Source: Terfezia claveryi (lineage: Eukaryota > Ascomycota > Pezizomycetes > Pezizales > Pezizaceae). Taken from it: DNA of 64,000 bases. The notes under the pieces are model-generated. The model ran no database searches. It was not told the DNA's origin and saw only the letters and a list, made by a program, of their open reading frames with translations. Positions 11,051 to 22,032 of this stretch are shown here, one piece after another. The stretch lies in contig WHUX01000037.1 in NCBI GenBank assembly GCA_015179025.1, positions 1-64,000 on the forward strand, read 5' to 3'. Position 1 is the first letter of the stretch, and each line of letters opens with the position of its first letter. A program made the position numbers and the translations under genes.

Positions 11051-13397
11051 GCTTATCCTTGGCTGGCTGCTAATGATTTTTTGGCCAGTAACACGACAGG
11101 CTTGGAACGCAAAAAGGGGGAATTGTTTTGACGAACCAACGCTCGACCGGTATCCGGAGTGCACACCAGACATCATAACGACAGGATCGGGGGGCATATA
11201 AGGCTCGAGAAAGGGAAACGCACTCCCGAATCTCCAATGGGGATGAGGGTAATGCGAATGGATGATCGGAAGGGAGCATTGTACATCCACAGGGCTTTCT
11301 GGAATGTGAGGAGGAACCTTATGGTTTGCATAGATAGGACAAAGGACCCTGGGGCTCACCTCAAAATGATAGCGCGATAGCAGCTTTCAGGAATTGTATG
11401 TTTGTTTATTGGAGAGGTCGCGAATGGCAATATACACCGCGGGGTGGGTCAGGGTTCGAATGGTGCGCTTCCAGATTGCAAACAGTAAGGCGATGTGCTG
11501 CTGTTGGACGCGAGAAGGTAGGAGAGGACTTGAGCATTGGAGCGACGTGCATCTAAGACAGAGCAGATAGAAGCTTGCCGATACCAGAGTAGTCCGGGTC
11601 TTCAGCACTTGTCTCAAGATTCACAATCACAAGTGTCATCTTTCAACAGTACGCAGTCCTGTCAGCTTTACGGTAATGCAGGGAGTCACGTGGGAATGAT
11701 ACATATTTCAAAAGTTCAAGTTCAAGTACATAAGTGCAGACCATAGACAAATCGTCTTCGGAATCACACCAAAGGTGGCCCTGGTGTAAAAAATGCTGAG
11801 TACGTACAGTTGTACTTAACAGTCCAGGTTACAAGGGTTTCATTCAGCCATGCGATCGATGTTGTACACTTATCTATAGCAAGTGCCATCAACTTGATGA
11901 TTGCAGCTCAAGTCAATTTTATAAAGTCTCACACAGTTTTGGTGGCCCTCGAAGTGAGGAGGAATCCAACAGCTGCTGGGGGGGTAAGATGCCTGCCTCT
12001 ACTGTTTGTAGCTTTCGAACTTATACGTGGGTCCTGGGTCGTGCAATTAAGGGAACATACAGTCGAGTTTGACTTATTTTCATAACTCCCACCAAAGGCC
12101 TTTTGAGTGCGAAGATCACGTTGATATTATACACAGTCTGAAGGTGACACCGAAAGTAGAGGGATTGTCAAGTTATCCTGATGTACAAACTACAAGTTTG
12201 ACTGTATGTCGTTATGGGTAACTGTCCGCCCACAAGTTCAGAATCCGAGCTGAGTTCTTACCCCACCCACCGGTCTATAGTTTGATCACAAACCTCTTTA
12301 GCTAACATATTTCCATATTGTGTCTCAAGGACTGATCTACGGATCGTGTAAGGAAGATATGCAGTGGTAGAAGATGCTTGAGCATGAGAGAGGTTCAATT
12401 GTAGTCATCGTTTTTATATAGGTAGTGAGTCTGCGACTCCCATCCCATGCCTACATATCAGTTTCCAGCAAATATATCTATCGAATATTATAACGGGAGT
12501 ATGTACCTAGCCCAGGTGCCTCTTCACCCAAGAGTTTCAGGATGATTGGTACATAGTAGAGCTGTGACTCAGCTTTCAATATTTTTTTCTTATACCTCAT
12601 TGCTGAGGTGTGTAAGGTTGAATATTTGACATTCATCAAACATAGAATGAATTTTGTAATGGCTACCAATGGGAAATGGCCTGGAGGTATGAAGCACATC
12701 TAATATCTACCAGACTCTGAATCAAGATGTTGAAGATATGGGGCAGGCAATTTGAGATTCGGCATGGGGAGCATCTCTGTGGTGATCTAGCTAGCTCCTA
12801 AGCCGATATTATGAAAGTGTAATCTGGTTGGCACAACCCCTCCTGAACCAGACTATCCTCCTGTGTGAAAGAGAGTTTTGTGGAAGATAGACTAGCGACT
12901 GGAGCGAGCGATGCAGTATGTAGAGCGAATTGATTGTTCACTTTCTTTGGGTTGTCTCTTATTCGTTGACTTCCCTCCAGTATGCACTTTCCCGCCACTG
13001 CTACAGGAGCTTATTCTATGTACAGTACTCCGTACTGTATGTGGTACTGTGTACCACATGTGGCTACGCATACTGCTGCATGTCAGATTCTCTAGCCTAG
13101 TTTGGATATAGAGTTCGGTGTCATCTAGGCACGAGACTAGTCATCTGGCTACGAGAGGCCGGTGCCCGCCAGACTAGTCATCTGGTAGGCGGGTTGGGTC
13201 TATATTCATGTTAGGATGACCTTAGCTAGACTTGGAGAATACATGCTTTTCTAGTCTCGAACCCGACCGCTCCTAGGTAGGATGCTTTTCATACGCACTG
13301 AAGACCATCTACTGTACATACCCTAGTCTGGCTGCACAACCCACGTACATACCGTACCTACAACCAGAATTACTTATGTACCTTTGGGCGGGATGTA
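11051..13397. other. Gene-poor stretch left of a copia insertion
   Basis: No open frame here has a recognisable domain or plausible splicing. It contains a weak MITE candidate (12060-12204), a palindromic patch of GTAC-type words (13020-13065), and two direct copies of AGACTAGTCATCTGG (near 13134 and 13173). The first 300 bp is the likely promoter and leader of the coiled-coil gene. Confidence 0.5.
12060..12204. mobile_element. Possible short MITE
   Basis: A 145-bp segment starts CAGTC and ends GACTG, with TA on both sides (12058-12059 and 12205-12206). Beyond the first five bases the inverted ends agree only loosely. It could be a very decayed member of the pogo-type class or a coincidence. 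Confidence 0.25.
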
Positions 13398-13402
13398 AAA
13401 TT
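13398..13402. other. Target site duplication AAATT, left
   Basis: The five bases before the left LTR are AAATT and recur exactly after the right LTR (16302-16306). A 5-bp duplication is typical of copia integrase and marks one integration event. Confidence 0.9.
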
Positions 13403-13526
13403 TGTTGGAGATCACGTGAGACTTGGCACAATCTCGCCCTTAAGACGAGAAACAAAGCTGTACAATGGAAGAAGGAAGAACATCTCACATCTGTGTTCAC
13501 AACTACAAAGTAGCCGTGATTCCACA
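13403..13526 (+). repeat. Left LTR (124 bp) of the deleted copia element
   Basis: It runs from TGTTGGAG to GATTCCACA with TG..CA ends. It aligns without gaps to 16178-16301 with 9 single-base differences, all transitions. At 124 bp it is very short for a copia LTR. Confidence 0.92.
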
Positions 13527-13572
13527 GGTTATGAGCATATCCTTCCGCTGTGTGCTACCTCATACATACATC

Positions 13573-13660
13573 GTCATTTCATTATCAAGCACTTATCTTC
13601 ATTTCATTCTCAAGCACTCATCCTTATTTCATCCCCAAGCACTCATCCTCATCTTATTCT
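13573..13660 (+). repeat. Tandem repeat in the copia leader, ~25-26 bp, about 3.5 copies
   Basis: Units of the form TCATTTCATTCTCAAGCACT begin near 13574, 13599 and 13625, with a partial fourth unit after 13650. The array sits between the primer-binding site and the gag ATG at 13673, so it would be in the RNA leader. Confidence 0.7.
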
Positions 13661-13672
13661 CCTACCATACAA

Positions 13673-14339
13673 ATGGCTGATCAAGAACCTCTTGACGAGG
13701 AACTTCAAGATTCAGACATGGCAGACCCAGTACCTATATATCAAGACAGACCTTCTCTTAGACGTCAACTTGGCGATCGTTCACAAGGAAGACCAATATA
13801 AGATCGAGAGCCTACCCCATTCCTTCCGAACCGTGAACAACCCGAGAACATCACTATTAGAGTCTCCGTGAACAGGAAAATCCCTAAACTGACAGCTAAG
13901 AATTACAAGACATGGTCTCGTGATATGGAATTTATTTTGAAAAGACTCCTGGTATGGTCACTAATAGAGGAAACGATACCCCCCATTCAACTCCATGATG
14001 AAGAATGAAAAGAGAAGAACCTATTAGCCTGTTCAGAAATCTACCTGCAATGTACACCTGAAGAACAACGATATTTAAGGGGCCTAAATATTGCTAAACA
14101 CCAATGGGAAGCCCTAAAGAATGCCCACAATACAAAAAGTTTCATTGAAATCAAGCAGATGCTGGAAGATTTCAATAAACTAGTAAAATTGACTTCAGAA
14201 ACCTGTCAAGAGTGGGTCCAAAGAGTCAAAGACGCTGCCGGAGACCTAGAAGAGACGGGAAAACATCTCGACTCAGAAGACATAGTGTATAAGTTACTCT
14301 GTCAACAAGCTATCACAATTCTGCAGCAATCCCTATGAA
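13673..14339 (+). pseudogene. Copia gag relic
   Basis: From ATG 13673 one frame gives a gag-like protein with a UBN2-type middle (KIPKLTAKNYKTWSRDMEFI, then EEQRYLRGLNIAKHQWEALK and SETCQEWVQRVKDAAGDLEE). It is interrupted by stops at 13799, 14006 and 14336. The first (TAA) and second (TGA) are one transition from Gln and from Trp or Arg codons. No CCHC zinc knuckle follows, because the internal deletion begins here. Confidence 0.82.
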
Positions 14340-15083
14340 TCTCACTGGATCATAGTAAAAAGAATCATGCAATATATATACGCAATGGTGAACTACAGAA
14401 TAACATTATCCAAATCAATAGACAAATTGATAGAATATTTCGATGCATCACATGCTGATAATCAAGAGGATCGCCATTCTACATATGGATATATATTCTT
14501 GTTTAAGGGTGGCCCTATATCCTGGAGATCAAAGAAACAATCGATGGTGGCATTATCGTCGACTGAAGCTGAATATGTAGCTGCAACTGAAGCTGCAAAA
14601 GAATCTCAATGGATAGTGGCGCTAATAAGGGGAATTGGAAGAGAAACAGATAAACCCACAATCCTATTCGGCGATAACATAGGAGCAAATTTCTTAACAG
14701 AAAACCCTGCATATCACTCGAGAACAAAACATATACATATTCGTCAAAGATATGTGACCGAATTATTTGAGGCAGGACTAATCAAAGTCAACCACTGCGG
14801 AACAAAAAACATAATAGCGGACATATTTACAAAGCCGTTACCCAAAGATCAATTCATTCGACTTAGAGGTTTAATGGAATTAAAACCACCATTAATCAAC
14901 ACCTCAAAGAAAAGACGAGGTGGATCATCATTAGGACCATTCGAATGTACAAGATGCAAAGAAACGTTCGCTACAAGAAACAAATTATTTCTGCATCTAC
15001 AAAATACAGGTCATTTCAATTCTACTAATGAAGAAAACAACCCTGCAAAGTCCTATGAGACAAGTTCTCCTACAATGCCGTAG
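14340..15083 (+). pseudogene. Copia RT tail, RNase H and C2H2 zinc finger
   Basis: From about 14355 the frame starts in the last part of the reverse transcriptase (VKRIM) and runs through RNase H with YFDASHAD, ISWRSKKQSMVALSSTEAEY, a GDNIGA motif and ADIFTKPLPKDQF. After the usual pol end it continues about 65 residues, including one C2H2 finger (ECTRCKETFATRNKLFLHL, then H). It ends in TAG at 15081. The frame is open for 238 codons although the element is defective. It is fused near 14340 to the gag end by the deletion. Confidence 0.88.
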
Positions 15084-15212
15084 TTCTCCTACGATGCCGT
15101 AGTTCTCCTACGATATTACAATACTGTAGTTCTCCTACGATGCCATCAATCAAGATGATGAATTGTCAATACCGTAGTTCTCCTACGATGCCATCAATCA
15201 AGATGATGAAAT
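15063..15212 (+). repeat. Tandem repeat after the copia frame (19-bp and ~48-bp periods)
   Basis: AGTTCTCCTAC recurs at 15063, 15082, 15101, 15128 and 15176. The first three are 19 bp apart. The last two share a 35-bp block ending in CAATCAAGATGATGAA, giving a 48-bp period. The array begins inside the last codons of the pol relic and lies in the 3' untranslated part. Confidence 0.85.
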
Positions 15213-15270
15213 TCTTGAACGTTCATCGATCCCCGGAGATTACGAGATACCTTATCGACATTAAGGCGCT

Positions 15271-15912
15271 TGTAAGGAAGTCACATTCCATTTCCCAATG
15301 AAATGTAACTCCCGTTACATACCAACTTTTAACCTAATGGAATAGGATATTATCAGGCTGCCAGCGTCGGCCGGCAGATGATAATAAAGGTATAGTAACT
15401 CATGTATTTCATTATAGTAATGAGCGTGACTATTGGAAGGGTCACGCGATACTTGTAGTTCTATTTCCTAGTAGTTTCTAGCAGTTTCTATCATGTTGAT
15501 TTTAAATCATGTAATGGGTCAGATGATGGCGCACTGCCCCAGCACTGCCTCAGCACTGCCCCACTCTGGACAGTATATAGTCCCCTGAATTCCCCTCAGT
15601 TGGAGGAGCGTCTAAGTCAGTTCAAGCCAGTGATAGAGACAGAAACAGAGTAGTAGATATCTACCAATAATATAGTATTGAGCTATTATATTCTGGGCCC
15701 GTTTGGGCCCATCTCCCTCTATGTTCCAATAACAAGTAGTAGGCCGGTCGGGCCTACCTTTTATAACTAGAGCGATAATAGAATATATGCCAGCAAGATA
15801 TACTTAAATAGAAGCTATAGGTTCCGTGCACCTATAGTTTGCTATGGTAAAACTCTAGTACTGCCACCCGGCAGTAGTGAGTTGGTTATGAAGCACACCG
15901 CCTTACTTTACA
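15271..15912 (+). mobile_element. Solo LTR nested in the copia element
   Basis: A 642-bp segment starts TGTAAGG and ends TTTACA, flanked by exact GCGCT copies at 15266-15270 and 15913-15917. It contains a TATA-like AGTATATAG near 15570 and a GC-rich hairpin CTGCC..GGCAG near 15358-15377, and no open frame. It is unrelated to the 124-bp LTR of its host element. The simplest history is insertion of another LTR element followed by LTR-LTR recombination. Confidence 0.85.
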
Positions 15913-15983
15913 GCGCTGAAGTTGAAGGTGTTTTTATTACTTAATTAATTTTTTTTCTTCTTTCTTTTGTCCTATACGTCTAG

Positions 15984-16177
15984 ATTGGGGGAAGGCGTTG
16001 GCAGTCTTATTAGTGATAATATTTGTGTTTTCATTGTCTGGGGGATGGCAAGTGATTGTTATTGTTTAATTTTTTCCTTTTTGTCTTATACATCTAGATT
16101 GGGGGAAGGCATTCATCATCTGGGGGATGGCATTGGAGGAATATGGTCTCTCTTCATAAGTCTCGATTGGGGGAAGG
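15984..16177 (+). repeat. Three copies of the polypurine-tract sequence
   Basis: GATTGGGGGAAGG occurs near 15984, 16095 and 16165. The first two also share the upstream run TTTTGTCYTATACRTCTA. The last copy directly precedes the right LTR and is the functional purine-tract position. The upstream copies look like a local duplication of about 110 bp. Confidence 0.8.
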
Positions 16178-16301
16178 TATTGGAGATCACATGAGACTTG
16201 GCACAATCTCGCCCTTAAGACAAGAAATGAAGCTGTACAATGGAAGAAGGAAGAATATCTCACATCTGTGTTCACAACTACAAAGTAGCTATGATTCCAC
16301 A
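16178..16301 (+). repeat. Right LTR (124 bp) of the deleted copia element
   Basis: Pairs with 13403-13526. Its first bases are TATTGG instead of TGTTGG, so the terminal TG is mutated to TA. It is followed by the AAATT duplication at 16302-16306. Confidence 0.92.
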
Positions 16302-16306
16302 AAATT

Positions 16307-17601
16307 GTCGACACTTTAGTATCTAGTCTAGCTATAGTTGTGCTGGTAAGGTTGGCTCGGCATGAGACTACATGAGACTAGGCTCGGCAATAAACTAAGC
16401 AAGGGATAGACCAAACAAGACAGTAGTCTGGCTTGCACTAGCCCCTCAGTAGAGGGACAAGACAGTAAACGACATGTAATGACTGGCCTTTAATATATGA
16501 AAGATATGAACTACTTCATAATATCAACCTCTTAATGCTTTTACACCCTTTGTTTATCCAATGATCCATGATGCATGTTGTACAGTACCAGCATTTATGC
16601 TCTTTGCTACTTCAAGTCAATTCCATCTTTGCCTCACCAGTGTACATGGTCTCCAATATCAATCTTTAAGCTTCAAATCTTCCTAGGGATTTTAATTCTA
16701 ATTGTGAGTTTGCGACTACCGAGAATTAAGGATTTTTGGCATCTACCAACATTGGGTTTGCAACTAGACTCGGAACCCAAGTGCCAGCAATGTCAAAGAA
16801 ACGATTTGATCAAAAACATTTGATTTCTTCATATCTCAGATAATAAGATACCACCATTACCAGCACTCTCCCTAGTGGCAAAAGTCAGAGCCAGCATCAT
16901 CAAGAATTCAGGGAGTCTGATATTATTCATTATCCATCAATCAAGATTTCTGTTAATGAAATGATGGTTCACTTTTATGATAGAAGCCAGCATACTGTAA
17001 GAAGCTGAATAAACCAATTGAACAAGGATTCAAAATTCTTGATACCTATTCTTAGATGTTTACATCACGATCTCAAAGTTTTTAACTCGTACACCAAAAC
17101 CTTCCCCTCTAATTCAAGTGCTGTTGAACAGCTATGCAACCCCCTTGCATATTCACATGGTTGTGGTTTTAGATCTAGTTCAATTTGCCTATTGGCCGGC
17201 GGGCAAGCAACGACCCTTCAGCACGCTAAGAAACGGCGTAACATTCAGCGCAACCAAGCAGTCCAGTGTACAGGCCACTTACTTGGGGATCTAGAGATTC
17301 ATAAGGGACTCCATATAAATTAACTATCTATAACTCCAATTTCCATCAATAAAAGAGTTGACATCCAATTTTTTTTAGAGAAAAATTGAGTCTAGCGCGC
17401 TAGTGACCAGTCTGGTTTAGTGGCAAAAAAGTTCAAAATTGTTGCTTCATTCCCACTATCCCCACTGCACTGCGTTATCGATAAGCTCAAGGCCACTCCG
17501 GCCCATGGATGTAAGAGTCAGCCAATTCCCTAAGTTTCTCTACGTGAAGAGTTTCTAATTACCAATGCGAGTAGACATCAAGTGCTCACCCCGGAGACGA
17601 C
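16307..17601. other. Intergenic stretch upstream of TRM5
   Basis: No supported gene. An open frame at 17018-17323 lacks any recognisable domain. The last 150 bp is the probable TRM5 promoter and leader. Near 16320-16460 there are several short AGACTA/ACTAGG-type words but no clear element. Confidence 0.45.
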
Positions 17602-19271
17602 ATGGCGTCTCGACTCTTTTCACCACCTATCCAACGTGCTATGCGTACGTTAGACAGGTCATTCTTTCGTAAAACTGTTCCAATAACGGGAGCAATTGTG
17701 CATACACCATCTAAGATGGAAGCTATAAGAAAGGCATGCGAGAGCAATATACTCACCCGGACCAAATACAAAGGTACAATACTGGTCAAACTCGAGAAGT
17801 CCCCGGGAGGCAAGCTAGAATATGTTCACGTCAAGAAGGAGATGAAGGCAGAGATGGAGCAGGATCCAGAAAAGGTGTATGAAGTGAAGAAGTTGATCCC
17901 TCTACATCCCAGGATCAGGCCTAAGGGTAGGTATTTCCCAAACCAGGTGCTCATGCAAATATTAATTGCTAGGTAGATCTTCCGACAGTTCCCTTCGCGT
18001 TGCGGGCGTTCATCGATAGCAAGGATGTGGATCTGGTCCCATACAACCTCAAGATGGAGTATGATGACTGGGATTACTATGAAATCATTACTTCTATCTT
18101 GCCAGAAGATCTACTTGAAGAGGTTCCTAGCGGATACACAATGACCGGAGAAATCGCACATCTGAACCTTCGAGAGGCCTATCTTCCCTACAAGCAGATA
18201 ATAGGACAAGTTATTCTGGACAAGAACCCTATCATCAAAACTGTTATAAATAAGACCGAGGAAGTTGGCGTTACTTCTGAGTTTCGAACGTTTGACATGG
18301 AAATTTTGGCGGGGGAGCCAAAGACAGAAGTTGAGGTTTCTGAATCAGGCTGCAGATTCAAATTTGATTTTGCAAAGGTATATTGGAATAGCAGGCTAGA
18401 GACAGAACATAATAGGATTATTAAGACTTTCAAAGAGGGGGAGGCCGTCGCGGATGTCATGGCGGGAGTGGGGCCATTTGCTATACCTGCAGGGAAGAAA
18501 AAAGTGTTTGTTTGGGCAAACGACTTGAACCCGGAAAGTTATAAGGCAATGGTTGATAATATAGCGAGGAATAAGGTATATCGGCCTACATATATATATT
18601 TTCTACAGATAGTTGGTATAGTGCTAACCGTGTAGGTTGGGGATTTTGTGATGGCACATAACGAAGATGGTAGGGATTTCATTCGACGTTCTGTTAAAGA
18701 TCTCTATAAACTTTCTCAAAGTAAGTGGGGCAGGGTCCTTGTGCCACCCAAGATCAAATTCTCGAGGTCCAACCAAATTCCCCTTGACCAAAGACCTCCC
18801 CCAGCAGTCTACCGTGTCCCTCCAACTTTCAACCATTTCGTGATGAACCTCCCTGCTACCGCAGTGGAATTTTTGGATGCATTTATTGGCGTGTATACTG
18901 GTATGGAGGGTTTATTCGAGCCCTATACTAGGATAAAACTGCCGATAATACACCTGCACATTTTTGATGCCAGAGAATATGAGGATGCACACCTGTCGAT
19001 ATGCCAGGTAGGCGAATTTTGTGTCTTCCTCAGTTTATAGGTGGCTAATTATAGAGAGCAGAGAATATCCAAGTATATCAACTACAAGATTACAGCAGAG
19101 GATATAGAATTCCGTGATATTCGACTCGTTTCACCTAGGAAGAGAATGTACTGTGCCACATTCAGGCTGCCACCTGAGGTAGCCTTCGCTGGCGAGGAAG
19201 GGAGGCAAGGGATGGAGGATAACCAATGTTCCGAAATTCTTGGGCTCGAGGCGAACGCTTGGCTTAGCTGA
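17602..19271 (+). CDS. TRM5: tRNA (guanine-37-N1)-methyltransferase
   Basis: Four exons: 17602-17926, 17973-18575, 18636-19007 and 19041-19271. The first two introns have good GT..AG ends, and the second has a GCTAAC branch point. The protein is about 510 residues. It shows the Trm5 N-terminal D1 region, then a Rossmann methyltransferase core with [15 protein letters not shown] (S-adenosylmethionine loop), [11 protein letters not shown] and the catalytic-type NLP motif ([15 protein letters not shown]). The C-terminus [19 protein letters not shown] is typical. Trm5 makes m1G37 next to the anticodon in the cytosol and mitochondria and prevents frameshifting. The third intron would be only 33 nt with no clear branch point, yet unspliced sequence ends in TAG. 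Confidence 0.95.
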
Positions 19272-20156
19272 TTGCAATGTACTTCTTGACTACACACGAT
19301 ACTTATTGTAGACGGAAGGGGAAGTGCGGGTTTGGCGCACTGGGAGTTTATTTCTGCTTTTTCGATCGTATACATTCAAGTAGTCTAGTTCATTGTATTG
19401 CTATTGCTTCTCGTTGCCTCTCAATTACTATGCAGTAAGAACTGAGTAGGATTGAGCCCCAAAAGTCTTCTATGGTAACTGGTTGATGGTCTCGTCGTGT
19501 ACAGTATTATTTTCGCATATCTCCGGCTAGAAATGTAAATGTGCCGTCTAGTACGGCATCAGTAGTCTGCAATTAAGAATCATAAGGAAGTAATACAGCC
19601 TATATGATAGTTAAGCTTGCTAAAAGAACTAGAAGTGCTAACGTTAGGCATGATCTTTTGGATGTTGAGGCAATTAATGTATGAAGTTCCATCGAGACTA
19701 GCTTGGCAGATAAAAAATTCGTGAAATGGTGGTCACGTGGGTAGTCAACCTTTACACAACATTTGTAATAGCTCACAGAGCCACAGGAGGTGAAGAAAAA
19801 GTTAGGCAAAGAAGTCGATTGGGCTCAAGGTACATATATCGTCATACCTATGGTCGTTAGCACAGAGGTAGAGCGGCTTGGGTGTTCCTTGCCTGGTCTT
19901 GCTAGTGTGCTTAAGAACTATATCAAGTGCTTCAGCCAGAGGCCTATCCCGATTATGTCCGTATAGATTGTATGTTGGAATTGATTTCACTTTGTAGTTT
20001 TGGGGCCAATTGTCTGGTAAGGCAACGAACACGATCACCGAACGTGTTATATCCAGCTTATTAAATCAAAACCCCAGGACCGAAAAAAATCGTGATTTTA
20101 TGTGCCTTCCCCCTTAGCCCACCCACACTCCCATAAAATAGAATGAAACTTCCTTT
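19272..20156. other. Convergent intergenic region TRM5/eIF3d
   Basis: Contains 3' flanks of both neighbours. A minus open stretch (19802-20038) encodes a 78-residue fragment with plausible protein composition (ALDIVLKHTSKTRQ) but no ATG-led model or known domain. Confidence 0.4.
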
Positions 20157-22032
20157 TTATTCCTCCTCCTCTTCAACGTGCACCTCCAACTCCTCGTCAA
20201 AAGTGTTGGGTGGAACCTCGTAAAGCCTAAGAACAGGCTTGTTGGGATCCTATATAATGGCCATAGTTAGTTATCCACTGAGAGATAGATTGGAATGGGT
20301 TAAACTCACCTTAACCAACACATATTTTCCTTCAGGCATGCCCATGCACATGTCAATAATTGTGCGGACGATACCCCATTGATTAGACAAGGACAAGTTC
20401 ATCTGGGCAGCAAAGTCGCGGGGCTTATAACCAATGACTCCAAGAATGACATGTCGACCATTGTCTTTGGGGTTGGCACGAGAAACGAAACTGCAGCGGA
20501 AAATAAGTCGCTGGAATTCTTAAGGACCCTGCTGAAAGACTTACCCAAGCTTCATCACATCAGCCTTAGCAAGAATAGCCTGTGTTGTCCATCGAGCCAG
20601 CTTGCAGCTGTTATTCTTCATCTCAGTAGCAACGACAGCACCACGCTGTGTTCCGAGCTTTGTCCTCCAGTCTAAAGCTCCTCCAGATCCTTGCGCTTTG
20701 GAGTCAAACTCGTTGAGGGCCTTTATGCTCAAGAATTGGTCTGACTGTTTTCCAGTACCCTTCATTGCAGCATCCAGTTCAGTCCTGACAATCAAATGCA
20801 CTGGCTCCTCCTCTGTTAAAGAAAGGTCGAATCGCCTGTATTTGTAACCTTTAGAGGCAAGAGGGTCGGTATCCTCTTGTGGATTATAGAAGGGGTTCTC
20901 ATTCTCGAATGTGTATTTGTCTTCGTCAGACTCAGTAACAACCTGGTGAGTGAAATTCATGTTGATGAACGTGGCCTCCATTGACAAAGCTTGCGGGGAA
21001 TTGATAGAGTCCTTGTTGCTGTCCGACTCAACTGGAGCATCAGCCGCATTTTCGTTGACGGTAACAAAGTCGAGTTGCGAACCATCCCGTTTGTCAAAGA
21101 ACAGCTTGTTGCCCTGGCGGACAATGACAATGTCCCAGGAGTTCACGGAACGAGGAGCGCACATGAGCATGGAGAGAACAGAGTCCGTAGCGAAAATCTG
21201 AGCCTCATCCCTTTCTGCCAATTGTTGGATCACAGGATCCTCACTGGTAGTGGGGTTGTAGTAGGCCCTCTCTTGGATGGCTAGCTTCCTCTCTACCCCC
21301 TTCACCGCAGGCCTGTCGTACTGCTTGTCATAATAGTGTAGGAACCCGTATGTTTCGACATCCTCTCCTTCATCAGTCTCAAGATTAAGCTTAGCAAGGC
21401 GGTTGAAGTCGATCTCTTCAAGCATCTTCCAGTCGGGCTTGATAACGACGCTGGAGTCGCGGTTCCTCTGTGGCTTATCGTAATCTTTCCAGCCAAACCT
21501 CCTTCCTCGGCCTCTGGCACCTCTACCATCCTGTCGTTCATTTCTGGCACTAGGCCGAGACAATGACCCCCCTCTTGCACCACCACGAGCGGTAGGAGCA
21601 CCCCGTCCACCTCTGCCACGGAAAATCGTGCCACGTCCAAAGCCACCACGAGTCTTAGTCGATGTGCGTTGGTTATCAACGATGGAGAATGATGCTTCGT
21701 CTTCCGCTTGTTGGGTAGAGAAAAGGCTTGATGTTCCGGCTCCATATACTTGCTGGTCTGGACAACACTTCGTCAGCAAACTATAATTTACTCCACCACG
21801 ATACCCCACACTGACCTCTGCCGAACCTATTGTAGCCTCCCCTGCCCCTTTGGTCACGGCCATCTTTGCCACCCTCAGTCGACCAGTCTGCCATACGGCC
21901 GAGCTTATCTCCCTTCGAGTAGGGTGCATACGGGATGTCATTGAGGGTAGCATCCGCTGCGGGGGTCGAGGGTCCCCAGTGGTCCTCGACCGGGAGAGAA
22001 TTTATTATAGTCTTGAAATCGAAGGTAGACAT
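20157..22032 (-). CDS. Eukaryotic translation initiation factor 3 subunit D
   Basis: ATG 22032 ([14 protein letters not shown]) to TAA at 20157. Introns are near 21755-21820 (GTCAGT.., GCTGAC branch), 20491-20544 and 20250-20309. The N-terminus has the conserved WGP and [17 protein letters not shown] motifs. An Arg/Gly-rich stretch ([13 protein letters not shown]) in the first 150 residues fits the RNA-binding part. The cap-binding-fold core follows ([35 protein letters not shown]). The end is acidic ([12 protein letters not shown]). eIF3d recruits the 43S complex and binds the cap of selected mRNAs. At about 570 residues it is a full-length subunit. It is transcribed away from PTA1. Confidence 0.96.

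Larger units (their letters stand above)
13403..16301 (+). mobile_element. Complete but internally deleted copia element with nested solo LTR
   Basis: The element has two 124-bp LTRs, an AAATT target duplication, a primer-binding-like GGTTATGAGC next to the left LTR (13527-13536), a gag relic, a C-terminal pol piece, and the purine tract GGGGGAAGG just before the right LTR (16169-16177). Without the nested 642-bp LTR and its duplicated 5 bp it would be about 2.25 kb. The zinc knuckle, protease, integrase and most of the RT are missing between about 14337 and 14367, so it is non-autonomous. Confidence 0.93.

Noticed and set aside
11440..11480. GGTTCGAATGG resembling a tRNA T-arm
   Set aside because: No acceptor stem or D-arm can be paired upstream.
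17018..17323. 101-codon open frame upstream of TRM5
   Set aside because: No recognisable domain, start context or splice support.
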